A stretch of DNA of 64,000 bases from CAVVEC01 sp963747105 (GTDB lineage Bacteria > Acidobacteriota > Terriglobia > Terriglobales > Acidobacteriaceae): contig CAVVEC010000002.1 in NCBI GenBank assembly GCA_963747105.1, positions 682,001 to 746,000 of the forward strand, read 5' to 3'. The notes below the pieces were generated by a model. It was not told the origin of the DNA and made no database searches. It saw only the letters and a program-made list of their open reading frames with translations. Shown piece by piece: positions 1 to 10,257 of this stretch (positions are counted from its first letter, which is position 1; each line of letters opens with the position of its first letter). The position numbers and the translations under genes are program-made.

Positions 1-360
1 GTGAGCCGAGATTCGTCCGGGATCTGGGGGGCCTCGCGTCACGTGCTCACAGTAGGCTTCCTGGCCATGCTGGTGTTTGCTATCGGCCAGCGTGTGCTTC
101 CGGCATTTTCCGGGATGCGCCTGCTGTTCAGTACCAAACTGATGTTCTGCTCTCTCTTGCTGCTTGCAGTCGGCTGTCTGTTGCGAGTCAGTTCAGAAGT
201 ATTGGCCTATCAAGGTATGGTTCGCGCTGCCTGGTCATGGCTTCCGACGTCCGCGATTTGCGAGATGGCCGCCGTCACCGTCTTTGCATTCAATCTCCTC
301 ATTACGTTTGCACGCCAGGCCCCCGCTATCGCAGCGCAACCTCTTCGCGAACCAGGGTAA
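1..360 (+). CDS. nnrS: NnrS family protein, C-terminal part (cut by window start)
   Basis: Partial gene; the reading frame is open at base 1, so the true start lies outside. The 119 visible residues match the end of NnrS, a polytopic haem/copper membrane protein linked to nitric-oxide stress and denitrification. Family hallmarks seen are HVLTVGF, the FAIGQRVLPAFSG loop, LLRVSSE, and a last hydrophobic helix ending in FNLLITF. About three membrane helices are visible. It ends tail-to-tail, 25 bases from the convergent molybdopterin oxidoreductase. An NO-linked protein fits the nitrate-reductase-like operon 18 kb away, but that link is inferred. Confidence 0.8.
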   Translation: MSRDSSGIWGASRHVLTVGFLAMLVFAIGQRVLPAFSGMRLLFSTKLMFCSLLLLAVGCLLRVSSEVLAYQGMVRAAWSWLPTSAICEMAAVTVFAFNLLITFARQAPAIAAQPLREPG

Positions 361-385
361 TTGCGTTCCGACAGAGCGAGTCGTT

Positions 386-2054
386 TCAGATGTTAGGGAG
401 CAGATCAAAGTACTCATCATCCTCGTTTTTTCCTCCTTCTCCCGCGCCCAACTGTTTCTCTGACTGGATAAACTCGATGCGCTCGATCCACTTGACCATC
501 TTGTAGCCGAGTTGATTCTCGACACGCAGCCGTAGTGGCGCTCCATACACGTCTGGAAGCCGTTGGCCATTCATCCGAATCGCAAGCAAGCATTCGGCCT
601 TCAGCACATTCTCCAGGCTCTGTGTGTCGTAATATGGGCCACCGTAGAGTGCTTCGCCGAAGGAGAAGAAAGCCACCACTTTGGCTTCCGGTTTCGGGCG
701 CACGAGGTCAATCAGCCTCTGCATCGGAATGCCGCCCCATTTCGCAATGCCACTCCAGCCCTGAATGCAGTGATGCATTGTGATATGCTCCACCACGCCC
801 ATCTTCTCGATGTCGGAGAGCGAAAGTACCACTGGGTTTTCAACCAGACCGCCGATTTGCAGCTTAAAATCCTGAAAGCCGCGCTCGGCAAGACGTTTCC
901 AGTCCTCTCGCACCGGCATCTTGCCGTTAGGCCAGAAGTACGGCGAGATATCCTGCTCCGAATAGTTCTGGTGCGGAACGAGCCGGTTCAACGTGAGCAG
1001 TTGCATAGGGTACGTCACGGACTTCAGTGCGTGTTGCAGACCACGCGGATGGTTCCATGAAATGTAGTGTGCCGCAATCCATGAGAGAACAACCACACCA
1101 ATTCCCACGAATCCCAGATACATGCCCATATACACATGATCATCCGTCCCCATCACGATGTGGTTCATGTTCCTCGCGAATCCTGTCATCACAATTAGCG
1201 TGACGTGCACGACGAGAAAAGCAAAGAAACTGAGCATTGTGAGGAAATGGATGGATCGGGCGGACTGCCTGCCGCCAAATATCTTGGCATACCAGGGAAA
1301 GCGGTTCACCACCGCCGGTGACATAGCGATGCCCGTCGCAATGGCCAAGGGTCCGAAGACAAAGACGACAGTGAAATAGGCAATCTGCTGCAGGGCGTTG
1401 TAGCCATAAAAGCCGTTTGGCTCTGCAGGCATATGGAACGTCGCGTAGTGCACCCACGTATTCCAAGCCTGCAAAAGAACCATCGACGACGTAGGGACGA
1501 TCCGCCGCCACTGCTCGGTATCGAACAGCATAATGATAAAGAAAATGCCCGTAAGGATGAATCCGTGAACGTCGATGAAGTGCCACACCCGCGCAATGCC
1601 GATAGTGTGTCTGTAACCCGGCGTCCCAACAATGGGCGAAAGATAACGGGCATCGTCTTTTGCGGTCCAGATGCGGTCGCGCGGAACTTTGAGAGGCGTC
1701 AAACGGATCCATTCGCTTCCCGGAGTACAGTCATCATTGAAATAGAGACGAGGATGATCGAAGAGGATCGATAGGCCACTTCGAAATCAGCAGCATGAGA
1801 AAGAAGAAATTGAAAAAATGGCAGTAGCGCACCCAGAGCGGGAACCCGTGCGGTCCAACGAAGTTGTTGGGATAAATCTGAGGCACCGGAGGAACGGCGG
1901 GCAAACCAGCTATCGCAACCTCAATCCAGGAGGCGAGGACCGCGGCCAGAACCACGGCTCCGATTCCGATGAGAATAGAGGGGCGAACCCAAATCCGGAA
2001 GCGGCGATCCTTTGGGTAGTGCACTGCGGCGTGTGCCGCATCGAAGGGAATCAT
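386..2054 (-). CDS. Membrane molybdopterin oxidoreductase fused to cytochrome b561-like domain (single-base frameshift)
   Basis: The repaired protein is about 555 aa. The N-terminal ~290 residues are a cytochrome b561-type four-helix membrane domain (FPLWVRYCHFFNFFF, HYATFHMP, SARSIHFLTMLSFF). The C-terminal ~200 residues are a sulfite-oxidase/YedY-like Moco fold with the cofactor cysteine in HCIQGWSGIAKWGG. The frame breaks at the AAA run at 1784-1786: deleting one base joins FLMLLI to RSGLSILFDHPRLYF and restores one protein. ATG at 2052-2054 is taken because homologues begin near MIPFDAA; an upstream in-frame ATG at 2108 adds 18 unlikely residues. The likely role is electron transfer between quinones and a periplasmic Moco site; the substrate is unknown. 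The frameshift may be a sequencing error. Confidence 0.8.
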
Positions 2055-2113
2055 GACTGAATCCCGAGGTTTGCTCCTGGTCCAGAACGCACTCGACCCT
2101 CCAATCAATAACA

Positions 2114-2134
2114 GTATATCGTGACACGATATAC
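2114..2134. promoter_or_regulatory. Perfect 10-bp inverted repeat, probable operator
   Basis: Arms GTATATCGTG and CACGATATAC are separated by one base. The site lies about 60 bp upstream of the Moco oxidoreductase start, in its promoter region, and just before the pirin remnant. Such AT-rich ATATCG palindromes are typical of dimeric winged-helix repressors (PadR, ArsR or MarR type). The regulator is not identifiable here. Confidence 0.55.
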
Positions 2135-2161
2135 AATAGAGCTCTAGTCAAGCGAACCGAA

Positions 2162-2536
2162 AGCGCTCTGAGCAAAAGTGAGTCGGACCCGGAAGCGGCT
2201 CAAAATCGAGACAAGCGCAACGCCTTCGCCTCAGGGTTCGCGGGCTCGGGCACGTTCCGTGACTACTCCTCCCCTCGTGCCGTTCTTACTGAGAGGGTCG
2301 AGAAGCCCGATACGCCGCCCGTGTACGACGTCGGCAACCACTCGCTGGTGCTTTTCGATCGCGGCGACGAGATCAGCGTTCAGGCCGGCGATGAGGGTAT
2401 CCGCTTCCTGCTAGTATCGGGCAAGCCGATCGAGGAGCCGGTTGCGTGGTATGGCCCGATTGTGATGAACACGCAAGAACAGCTACGCGAAGCGATGGAA
2501 GAACTGCAAGACGGGTCGTTCATCAAACATCGCTGA
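2162..2536 (+). pseudogene. Pirin family protein, C-terminal remnant
   Basis: From about 2321 the frame encodes the pirin C-terminal cupin: NHSLVLFDRGDEI, EGIRFLLVSGKP, EPVAWYGPIVMNT and a helical EELQDGSFI end. The N-terminal cupin, with the metal ligands of intact pirins (~280 aa), is missing. The frame stays open upstream to at least 2114 but that stretch resembles no pirin and has no credible ATG start. I read it as a 5'-truncated gene joined to unrelated sequence at about 2320. A short expressed protein from GTG 2321 (71 aa) is possible but unlikely to be functional. Confidence 0.65.
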
Positions 2537-2600
2537 ACTAAGCTTGGGACAAATTGGGCAGCACATTGGATCTAAATCGACGCGGTTAAGGAGGACCCTG

Positions 2601-3488
2601 ATGGAGATTAAACTCATCCTTTGCCCCATTGATTTCTCAGAGTTCTCGGTACGGGCATATCGCTATGCACTGTCGGTGGCCGAGCACTATCGAGCGAAGT
2701 TGGTAGCGCAGCATATCGTAGAGCTATGGCGATATCCTTCTGCCGGCTTTGCTGCCTCTGCGCAACTCTACGATGAGTTCTGCTCGGCGCTTCGGGAGAA
2801 CGGCAGGGAGGAGTTGCAGAAATTCGTAAGAAACTACACGGACAGCGAAATTCGGCCGGAACTCATGGTGCAAATGGGATCCGCCTCGGACTCTATTCTG
2901 TCATTTGCGGAGGCTCAGAAAGCAGACGTGATCGTCATGGGAACGCACGGCCGTCGAGGATATGACCGACTGACGCTGGGGTCGGTGACCAACCGGGTGA
3001 TGCGCACGGCTCCCTGCCCGGTACTGGTGGTATGTAACGCCCCGCGCGATTCGATGCCCGAAGGTAAGGAGCATGGCCAGGTTCACCGCTTGACTCGGAT
3101 TCTCTTCTGTACGGATTTCTCCAAGAATTCCGAGACGGCCTTGAAATATGCGATCTCTGCAACCGAGGAGTACGACGCGGAGCTCACCCTGCTGCATGTT
3201 TTGGAGGAGGTCCCGAGCGGGGCTAAGACGGACGACGCCATCAAAACAACAAAGGAACAACTCGAAAAACTGATTCCACCGGAGGGACGCGAGACCCTCA
3301 AGATTGAGACAGCAGTCCGCATCGGAAAGCCGTACCAGCAAATCATTCAACTCGCACTGGAAACGCAGGCCGACATGGTGGCTATGGGAGTGCGAGGACG
3401 TGGCGCCCTGGATCTAGCGGTATTTGGTTCGACAACCTATCGCGTGATGCAGTTGGGACCGTGCCCCGTTCTCGCCGTCCACGTTTAG
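2601..3488 (+). CDS. Universal stress protein, two UspA domains
   Basis: 295 aa with two consecutive Usp folds (about 1-145 and 160-295). Each has the ATP-binding loop signature: GTHGRRGYDRLTLGSVTNRV in the first and GVRGRGALDLAVFGSTTYRV in the second. Both end in the family strand CPVLVV / CPVLAV. ATG 2601 is chosen because AAGGAGG at 2588-2594 sits correctly upstream; a longer in-frame start at 2544 lacks a ribosome site. It is probably cytoplasmic and ATP-binding. A second tandem Usp gene lies at 11.4 kb, and the flanking GDH and PPDK-like genes suggest a stress or low-energy locus (inference). Confidence 0.9.
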   Translation: MEIKLILCPIDFSEFSVRAYRYALSVAEHYRAKLVAQHIVELWRYPSAGFAASAQLYDEFCSALRENGREELQKFVRNYTDSEIRPELMVQMGSASDSILSFAEAQKADVIVMGTHGRRGYDRLTLGSVTNRVMRTAPCPVLVVCNAPRDSMPEGKEHGQVHRLTRILFCTDFSKNSETALKYAISATEEYDAELTLLHVLEEVPSGAKTDDAIKTTKEQLEKLIPPEGRETLKIETAVRIGKPYQQIIQLALETQADMVAMGVRGRGALDLAVFGSTTYRVMQLGPCPVLAVHV

Positions 3489-3639
3489 AATGGCCGTTTC
3501 ACGGCGGCTGAAAAATTGCTACGCTACCAAAGCTGCGTGAGCTCGCGTCCAGCACTTTCGCTGTTCCCTAGTACTGCGATTCAGCGGACTCATTCGATCT
3601 TGCACCGGCAGTAGAGAAACTGCTGGATAGGGTGGAACT

Positions 3640-3735
3640 TCAGATGTTAAGCAGCAGATCGAATTATTCATCATCCTCATTCTTTCCACCTTCTCCCGCA
3701 CCCAACTGCTTCTCGACTGAATAGATTTAATGCGC
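3640..3735 (-). pseudogene. Remnant of the 3' end of a second Moco oxidoreductase gene
   Basis: On the minus strand this stretch reads SVEKQLGAGEGGKNEDDE, a stop, then FDLLLNI and the terminal stop. It closely matches the last ~30 codons of the Moco oxidoreductase ending at base 386 (SEKQLGAGEGGKNEDDEYFDLLPNI). The flanking DNA is also similar. An internal TAA replaces the Tyr codon, so it is not coding. It marks an old duplication or recombination of the 386-2054 locus. Confidence 0.75.
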
Positions 3736-3835
3736 AGTGTATGGATCACCAGATGACGTGCGCACGATCACACTGGACCCTCCCATTACGAGGGCGATAA
3801 TTAGAGTAGGCTGTAAGAGAACAAGGAGAAAAACC

Positions 3836-5200
3836 ATGTCGGAGAGCGTACTGACGGAACCGATCAGCGTCGAAAAGCAAGCTTCGAAAGTGGCTCCTGG
3901 CTCGCCTGCCAGAAGGTCCTCCAAGGCGTTCAATTCATTTCAGATCGCACAAGCGCAGTTCGATAAAGTAGCTGAATACCTTGGGCTCGACTCGGCTACA
4001 AGAGATCTTCTGCGCTATCCGCTACGGGAGTACCAGTTTGCTATCCCAGTGCGCATGGACGACGGCATGGTGAAGGTTTTCCGCGGTTTCCGAGTGCAGC
4101 ACAATGACGCCCGCGGACCGGGCAAGGGTGGCATCCGCTTCCATCCGCAGGAGACGATCGACACGGTACGTGCCCTATCAATGTGGATGACGTGGAAATG
4201 TGCGGTGGTGGATATTCCGCTTGGCGGGGCGAAAGGTGGGGTGATCTGCGATCCGCATAATCTAAGCGCCCGGGAGCAGGAGCAGATTTGCCGTGGATGG
4301 GTGCGCCAAGTGGCAAAGGATGTCGGACCGGTGAGCGACGTACCGGCGCCGGATGTGATGACAGATGCGCAACACATGCTGTGGATGCTCGACGAGTTTG
4401 AGAAGATCCACGGTGGCCGGTTTCCGGGCTTTATTACCGGGAAGCCCGTCGGCATGGGTGGCTCGCTTGGCCGAACCGAGGCTACGGGCTATGGCGTCGT
4501 GATTACGCTGCGCGAGGCGCTCAAAGAATTGGGCATGCGCCCCGAGAATACCCAGGCAAGCGTGCAAGGATTTGGCAACGTGGCCCACTACGCGATCGAA
4601 CTCTACCAGCGGCTCGGAGGAAAAGTGATCTCCGTTTGCTGCTGGGATCAAGCGGACCAGTGTGCCTACACCTACCGGAAGAGTGAGGGAATCAATCTCG
4701 GTCATTTATTGACGATCACAGACCACTTCGGCGGGATCAATAAAGTGAAAGCCAAGGAACTGGGCTACGAAGTGCTACCGGGAGAGGCATGGATAGAGCA
4801 AGATGTCGACATTCTCATTCCCGCGGCGATGGAAAACCAGATCACCGGCGATAACGTTGGCCGGATTAGCCCCCGCGTGCACATCATCGCTGAAGGCGCA
4901 AACGGTCCGACGACACCGGAAGCCGACGCTCAGATTCAGAAACGCGGGATCTTGCTGATCCCCGACTTTCTGGCGAACGCGGGCGGCGTGACCTGCAGCT
5001 ATTTTGAGCAGGTGCAGAGCAACATGAACTACTTCTGGGAGAAAGATGAGGTCCTCGGAAAGCTCGACGTTAAGATGACCTCTGCGTACTTTGCAGTCTC
5101 CGATCTGGCTCGCCGGGAGAAGTTGTACATGAGAGATGCTGCTTACGCCATCGCGATCGGTCGCGTGGCCAAAGCGTGTCACGAACGCGGCTGGGTGTAA
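3836..5200 (+). CDS. gdhA: Glu/Leu/Phe/Val dehydrogenase (glutamate dehydrogenase)
   Basis: 454 aa. Oxidative deamination of glutamate (or a branched-chain amino acid) with NAD(P)+. The substrate and catalytic residues are all present with the exact spacing known for glutamate dehydrogenases: K97 in GPGKGG, K121 in WKCAVV, K133 in GGAKGG and D173 in APDV. The Rossmann nucleotide loop QGFGNVA is at about 244-250. ATG 3836 is preceded by AAGGAG at 3823-3828; the in-frame extension to 3737 has no ribosome site. About 35 N-terminal residues are low-complexity and precede the usual family start. Cytoplasmic hexamer expected. Cofactor choice cannot be read with certainty. Confidence 0.93.
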   Translation: MSESVLTEPISVEKQASKVAPGSPARRSSKAFNSFQIAQAQFDKVAEYLGLDSATRDLLRYPLREYQFAIPVRMDDGMVKVFRGFRVQHNDARGPGKGGIRFHPQETIDTVRALSMWMTWKCAVVDIPLGGAKGGVICDPHNLSAREQEQICRGWVRQVAKDVGPVSDVPAPDVMTDAQHMLWMLDEFEKIHGGRFPGFITGKPVGMGGSLGRTEATGYGVVITLREALKELGMRPENTQASVQGFGNVAHYAIELYQRLGGKVISVCCWDQADQCAYTYRKSEGINLGHLLTITDHFGGINKVKAKELGYEVLPGEAWIEQDVDILIPAAMENQITGDNVGRISPRVHIIAEGANGPTTPEADAQIQKRGILLIPDFLANAGGVTCSYFEQVQSNMNYFWEKDEVLGKLDVKMTSAYFAVSDLARREKLYMRDAAYAIAIGRVAKACHERGWV

Positions 5201-5288
5201 CGGGCAGTCGCCAGCTTCACGATAGACGGGCCAGCCTAGCCCGCGCGGTGAAACGTCAGCATCCGCTGCGATGCGGTGGGAGGTGTCG

Positions 5289-8200
5289 ATGAGCAGTCTG
5301 AAGCCTCTCGTTGCTGAGTTGCCGGTCTTCGACCGCAAGTTCTGGGACGGCACCTTTCGCTGCACCCAGATCGGCTCAGGGGCAATCGGCGGCAAAGCCA
5401 GCGGATTGGTATTTGTAAAGGATCTCCTAGCAAAGCAGATCGACCCCACGTCTTTCCCTGACGTTGAGATCAATGTTCCGACCATGGCCGTCATTGCGAC
5501 GGACCGTTTCGATGAGTTCATAGCGCAAAACAATCTTGGCGAACTGCGCTTCGACGAAATGTCCGACGACCGCATCGCCCATGCCTTTCAGAAAGGTGAT
5601 CTTCCGTTTGAACTGCTCGGCGATCTCCGCGCGCTGATTGTTCAGGTCAAGAGCCCTCTCGCGATTCGGTCGTCGAGCTTACTGGAGGACGCGTTGGAGC
5701 GTCCCTTTGCCGGCGTCTACGCCACCAAAATGATCCCCAACAACCAGCCCGATCCGGATGCACGATTTCGTCGACTGGTGGAGGCCATCAAATTTGTGTA
5801 CGCATCGACTTATTTTCGCGAGGCGCGAGACTACCTTCGTACTACTGGCACAAATCCGGTCGAAGAGAAGATGGCGGTGATTATCCAGGAAGTGGTCGGC
5901 CAGCGCCGGGGGGACCGCTTCTATCCTGACATTTCGGGTGTGGCGCGTTCCTATAACTTCTACGCTTTTGAACCCGCCCGTCCTGAAGAAGGCGTAGTCA
6001 CTCTGGCACTCGGGTTGGGAAAGACCATCGTGGACGGCGGCATAGCCTGGACGTTTTCACCAGCCTATCCGAAGAAGCCACCGCCTTTCGATTCCGTGGG
6101 GGAACTGCTGAACGGCACCCAAACCGAGTTTTGGGCAGTCAACATGGGCAAGCCCCCCGCTTACAATCCAATCAGCGAAACTGAATACATGGTGCGCGCG
6201 AGTCTAGCCGATGCCGAAGCTGACGATGCCTTGTACTTGCTCGCCTCAACCTACGATCCGGAACGCGACCGCGTTATCCCCGGAATTGGATCTCGGGGAC
6301 CGCGGGTCTTAAACTTTGCTCCGCTTCTCGTACAAGACCAGTTCCCCCTGAACGACCTCGTGAAAACTCTCCTCAGCGCAGCGGAGAAGGCCGTGCACGC
6401 TAAGGTCGAAATCGAGTTCGCGATCACGTTGCAGGGGCGGCTCGGGGAACGTCCTCGGGTACGTCTGGGTTTCCTACAGGTTCGCTCCATGGTGGTTTCT
6501 GATCAGGTGGTTGATGTCACGGTCGAGGACCTCTCCGATCCGTGCGCCATTGTTGCGTCGGACATGGTGATGGGCAATGGCGCCGCGGATGATATACAGG
6601 ATATTGTCTTCGTGCGGCCCGTCAACTTTTCCCCAATGCACACGCGTGCTATCGCAGAAGAGTTGGAATCGATCAACCGTGAACTCCGGGATCAGAAGAG
6701 GCCTTTCCTGCTGATTGGTTTCGGCCGCTGGGGTAGTTCTCATTCGTCGCTGGGGATACCGGTTGACTGGAGCCAAATCTCAGGGGCGCGCGCGATCGTG
6801 GAGGCGACGCTGCCAGAGATGAATGTGGAATTGAGCCAGGGTTCGCACTTCTTTCACAACCTGTCGAGCTTTCGGGCAAGCTACTTCATGGTGCAACACG
6901 GGCGCCCCTTCGGGATCAACTGGGATTGGCTAAACCGGCAGCCCGTTGTGCGCGAGACGGAGCTTATCCGCCACGTGCGGCCCGTCGGATCGGCTCTCGG
7001 TGCTCGTCGACGGGCGGACAGCGCGGGGAGTGATCTTGTCGCACTCCCGAAACAATACAAGCCAAGAGAAAAAGTGAAACCGGACGATACGCAATTCGGG
7101 ACCATGCTGCATGCTTTGCAGGAGCGTGCCAAGGAATTGAACTGTCTGTATCAGGTGGGCGAACTCCTGAGCCAGTCAGGCCGAACTCTTGAGGAGATTT
7201 TTCATGACATTATCGGAGTCCTGCCGCCAGGGTGGCAATATCCACATGACTGTCAGGCTCGAATCCTCTTTGAGAACCAGGCAATCCAGCCGTCGGACTT
7301 CCAAGAAACGCGATGGGTTCAAAAGGCCGACATCATCGTGCAGGGTGAGACGGTTGGAGCGGTCGAGGTTTCTTACCGAAGGGAGCTGCCGCGATCCGAC
7401 GAAGGCCCGTTTCTGAAGGAGGAACGCAAGCTGATTGGGACGATCGCAGAGCGAATCGCAAGCGCGGTCACGCAACGACGGCTAAGAGCCGCATTCGAGG
7501 GCTGGTCGGCAGCCGATGCAGTATCGGCTCAAGGGGAGTGGCGTGTTGTGCTGGAGTTCCTGCGCGAAACGGACCCCGCCCTGTTAAAGCGGATTTCGCG
7601 CAAACTTATCAATCACCTGAGTTGGAGCGGAGTCGAGGAGGCCAGGGAACTACTTCGCAGCGGGGGGGCGATCTCGCCTCGCGAACCGGGCCTTGCCACC
7701 GATGAAAACCGCCCTCTTCCTCATGACGCTGCCGGCCATTCCGCTGACTTGACAAGCCAGGCACTCCGGATCGCCGGCGAGCATTTGAGCGAGGCCGAGA
7801 TCCTTAATTGTGTGACTCGATGGATCAAAGAGGATAAGGCCAGTTTTCTGGTGCGAGCGCTGGAAAACCAGGACACTTCTCTGGGAGAGGTCATGGAGTG
7901 TGTCGAGCGTTATCGGCACATCGGTGTTGAGGAGGGCGAACTTTCGCTCTATACCCAGAAGGGTCTGCGGGTATCGCTCATTCGCCGCTTCTTTTCTGAA
8001 AGTCTCGACTTCATCAACGTCGCTAAGAAGTTTATCGACGTTGAGGATTTCTATGACCTGTTGGGTAAGGTCATCTACCCGCCGGCCTGCCATGGGAAGC
8101 TGGGCGGTAAGAGTGCCGGTTTGTTCCTGGCCAAGAAGATCATAGACAAGGCTCCTGAAGCCAGCGCACTTCTGCGCGAGGTGAAAGTGCCCAGAACTTG

Positions 8201-10257
8201 GTACCTGACGTCCGATTGGATTCAGGACTTCGTGCACCATAACGATCTGGAGGACGTTCTCAACCGGAAATACATGGAGATCGACCAGGTTCGGCAGGAG
8301 TACCCGCACCTTGTGGCCTTGTTTAAGAGATCATCTTTCCCATCAGAATTTGCCAAGGGGCTCGCACTCGCACTGGATGATCTTGGCGATGTTCCGGTGA
8401 TCGTCCGCAGCTCCAGTTTGCTGGAGGACCGTCCTGGATCCGCTTTCTCCGGCAAATACAAGAGCCTATTTCTGGGTAACCGCGGGAGCAAGGAAGAGAG
8501 GCTAGCCGCATTGATGGATGCGATCGCTGAGGTGTACGCCTCGATCTTCGGCCCCGATCCCACCGAGTACCGTTCCGAGCGCGGTCTTCTGGATGTCCAC
8601 GAAGAAATGGGCATCATGATCCAGGAGGTAGTGGGCCAGGCCGTTGGCAAGTACTTCCTGCCAGCGTGCTCTGGCGTTGCATTCAGCAACAATGAGTTTC
8701 GCTGGTCCGCGCGCATCAAGCGCGAGGATGGCCTCATACGGCTCGTACCTGGGCTGGGAACACGTGCTGTGGATCGCGTCGCCGACGACTATCCCGGTGC
8801 TGATCGCTCCCGGCCAGCCGAACTTGCGTGTCAACGTCACGGCTGACGAAGTGCTCCGGTATTCGCCCAAGCGCATCGATCTCATCAATCTGGAAACGAA
8901 TGCTTTCGAGACGGTCGACGTCTCGGAACTCCTGCGCAATTCTGGCGCCACATATCCCCAGATTCGCAATCTGGTGTCGGTCGTGAGCCATGACCGGATC
9001 GAGCCAATCATCGGACCGATGCCTGATTTCAGTTCTCAGGATGCAGTCTTCACTTTTGAAGGACTGATTCGGAAGACTCCCTTCGTAAGCTGCATCCGCG
9101 AATTGCTGCACCTGCTGCAATCCAAGCTCGGAACCCCAGTAGACATGGAGTTCGCCTACGATGGGAAGGATTTCTACTTGCTACAGTGCCGACCCCAGAG
9201 CTATGGCGCTGACGCGGTTCCAGTCGCAATCCCACAGAACCTGCCGTCGGACAAGGTCATCTTTTCGGCCGCCCATTTTGTTTCAAACGGCAAGGTGCCG
9301 GAGATCACGCACATTGTCTATGTCGATCTCGAGGGCTATAGCCAACTTCCTGATCAGTCGGCCATGCGCGATGTAGGGCGCGCAGTTGGCAGACTCAATA
9401 AGCTGCTGCCAAAACGCCAGTTCATCCTAGTCGGGCCTGGACGCTGGGGCAGCCGCGGAGACATCAAACTCGGCGTTCCAGTGACCTACTCCGATATCAA
9501 CAACGCGGCAATGTTGATCGAAGTAGCACGCCAGAGAGGAAATTACCTGCCAGAGTTGTCATTCGGAACCCACTTTTTTCAAGACCTTGTAGAGGCCTCG
9601 ATCCGTTACTTGCCGCTCTACCCGGACGATCCAACGACAGTGTTTAACGAACTGTTCTTTCGACGATCCCGCAATGTACTTGAGGAGGTGCTCCCGGAAT
9701 TCTCGCGCCTTGCGGAGACGCTTCGGGTAACTGACGTACCGCTCGAAACGGGAGGACTCATCCTGCGGGTGCTGATGAATGCCGATTTGGACCAAGCAGT
9801 TGGGTTCCTGGCATCCCCGCAGCAGAAGATCGGGTCCGTCGAACCCGAAGCTGAGTCCATTGATCGGGGAACGAATGAACACTGGCGCTGGCGTTTTCGT
9901 ATGGCACAGAGGATCGCAGCGGATCTCGATCCGCAAAAATTCGGAGTAAACGCATTTTACCTGATCGGTAGCACCAAGAATGCCACCGCCGGGCCCGCCA
10001 GCGACATTGACATCCTTTTGCATGTTCAAGGGAACGAAGAACAGAGGAAAGAACTGATTCTCTGGCTCGAAGGTTGGAGCCGCTGCCTCGCCGAAGTCAA
10101 CTTCCTACGGACCGGCTATCGCACCGATGGTCTACTGGACGTGCACCTCGTTTCGGACAAAGACATCAAGGAACGGTCGAGCTTCGCCGTCAAGATCGAC
10201 GCAGTCACAGATCCCGCGCGTAAGCTGCCCATGAAAGATTCGCACACCTCAACCTAG
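5289..10257 (+). CDS. Double PEP/pyruvate-binding (PPDK_N) protein with GAF-like and nucleotidyltransferase domains (single-base frameshift)
   Basis: Repaired length is about 1655 aa. First ATP-grasp PPDK_N unit ~10-430: IGGKASGLVFVKDLL, AIRSSSLLED, GLGKTIVDGG. A GAF-like domain at ~620-740 follows (VLPPGWQYP, DEGPFLKEERKLIGTIAERI). The second PPDK_N unit is at ~910-1340 (LGGKSAGLFLAKKI, VIVRSSSLLEDRPGSAFSGKY, PGLGTRAVDR). The C-terminal ~120 residues are a Pol-beta-type nucleotidyltransferase with GSTKNATAGPASDIDILL (GS...DxD). The frame breaks at CCCGG, 8793-8797; removing one base joins VADDYP to VLIAPGQPN. ATG 5289 follows GGGAGG at 5278-5283. No phosphohistidine swivel or TIM-barrel domain is present, so it is not a classical PPDK or PEP synthase. 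Function unknown. Confidence 0.82.
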
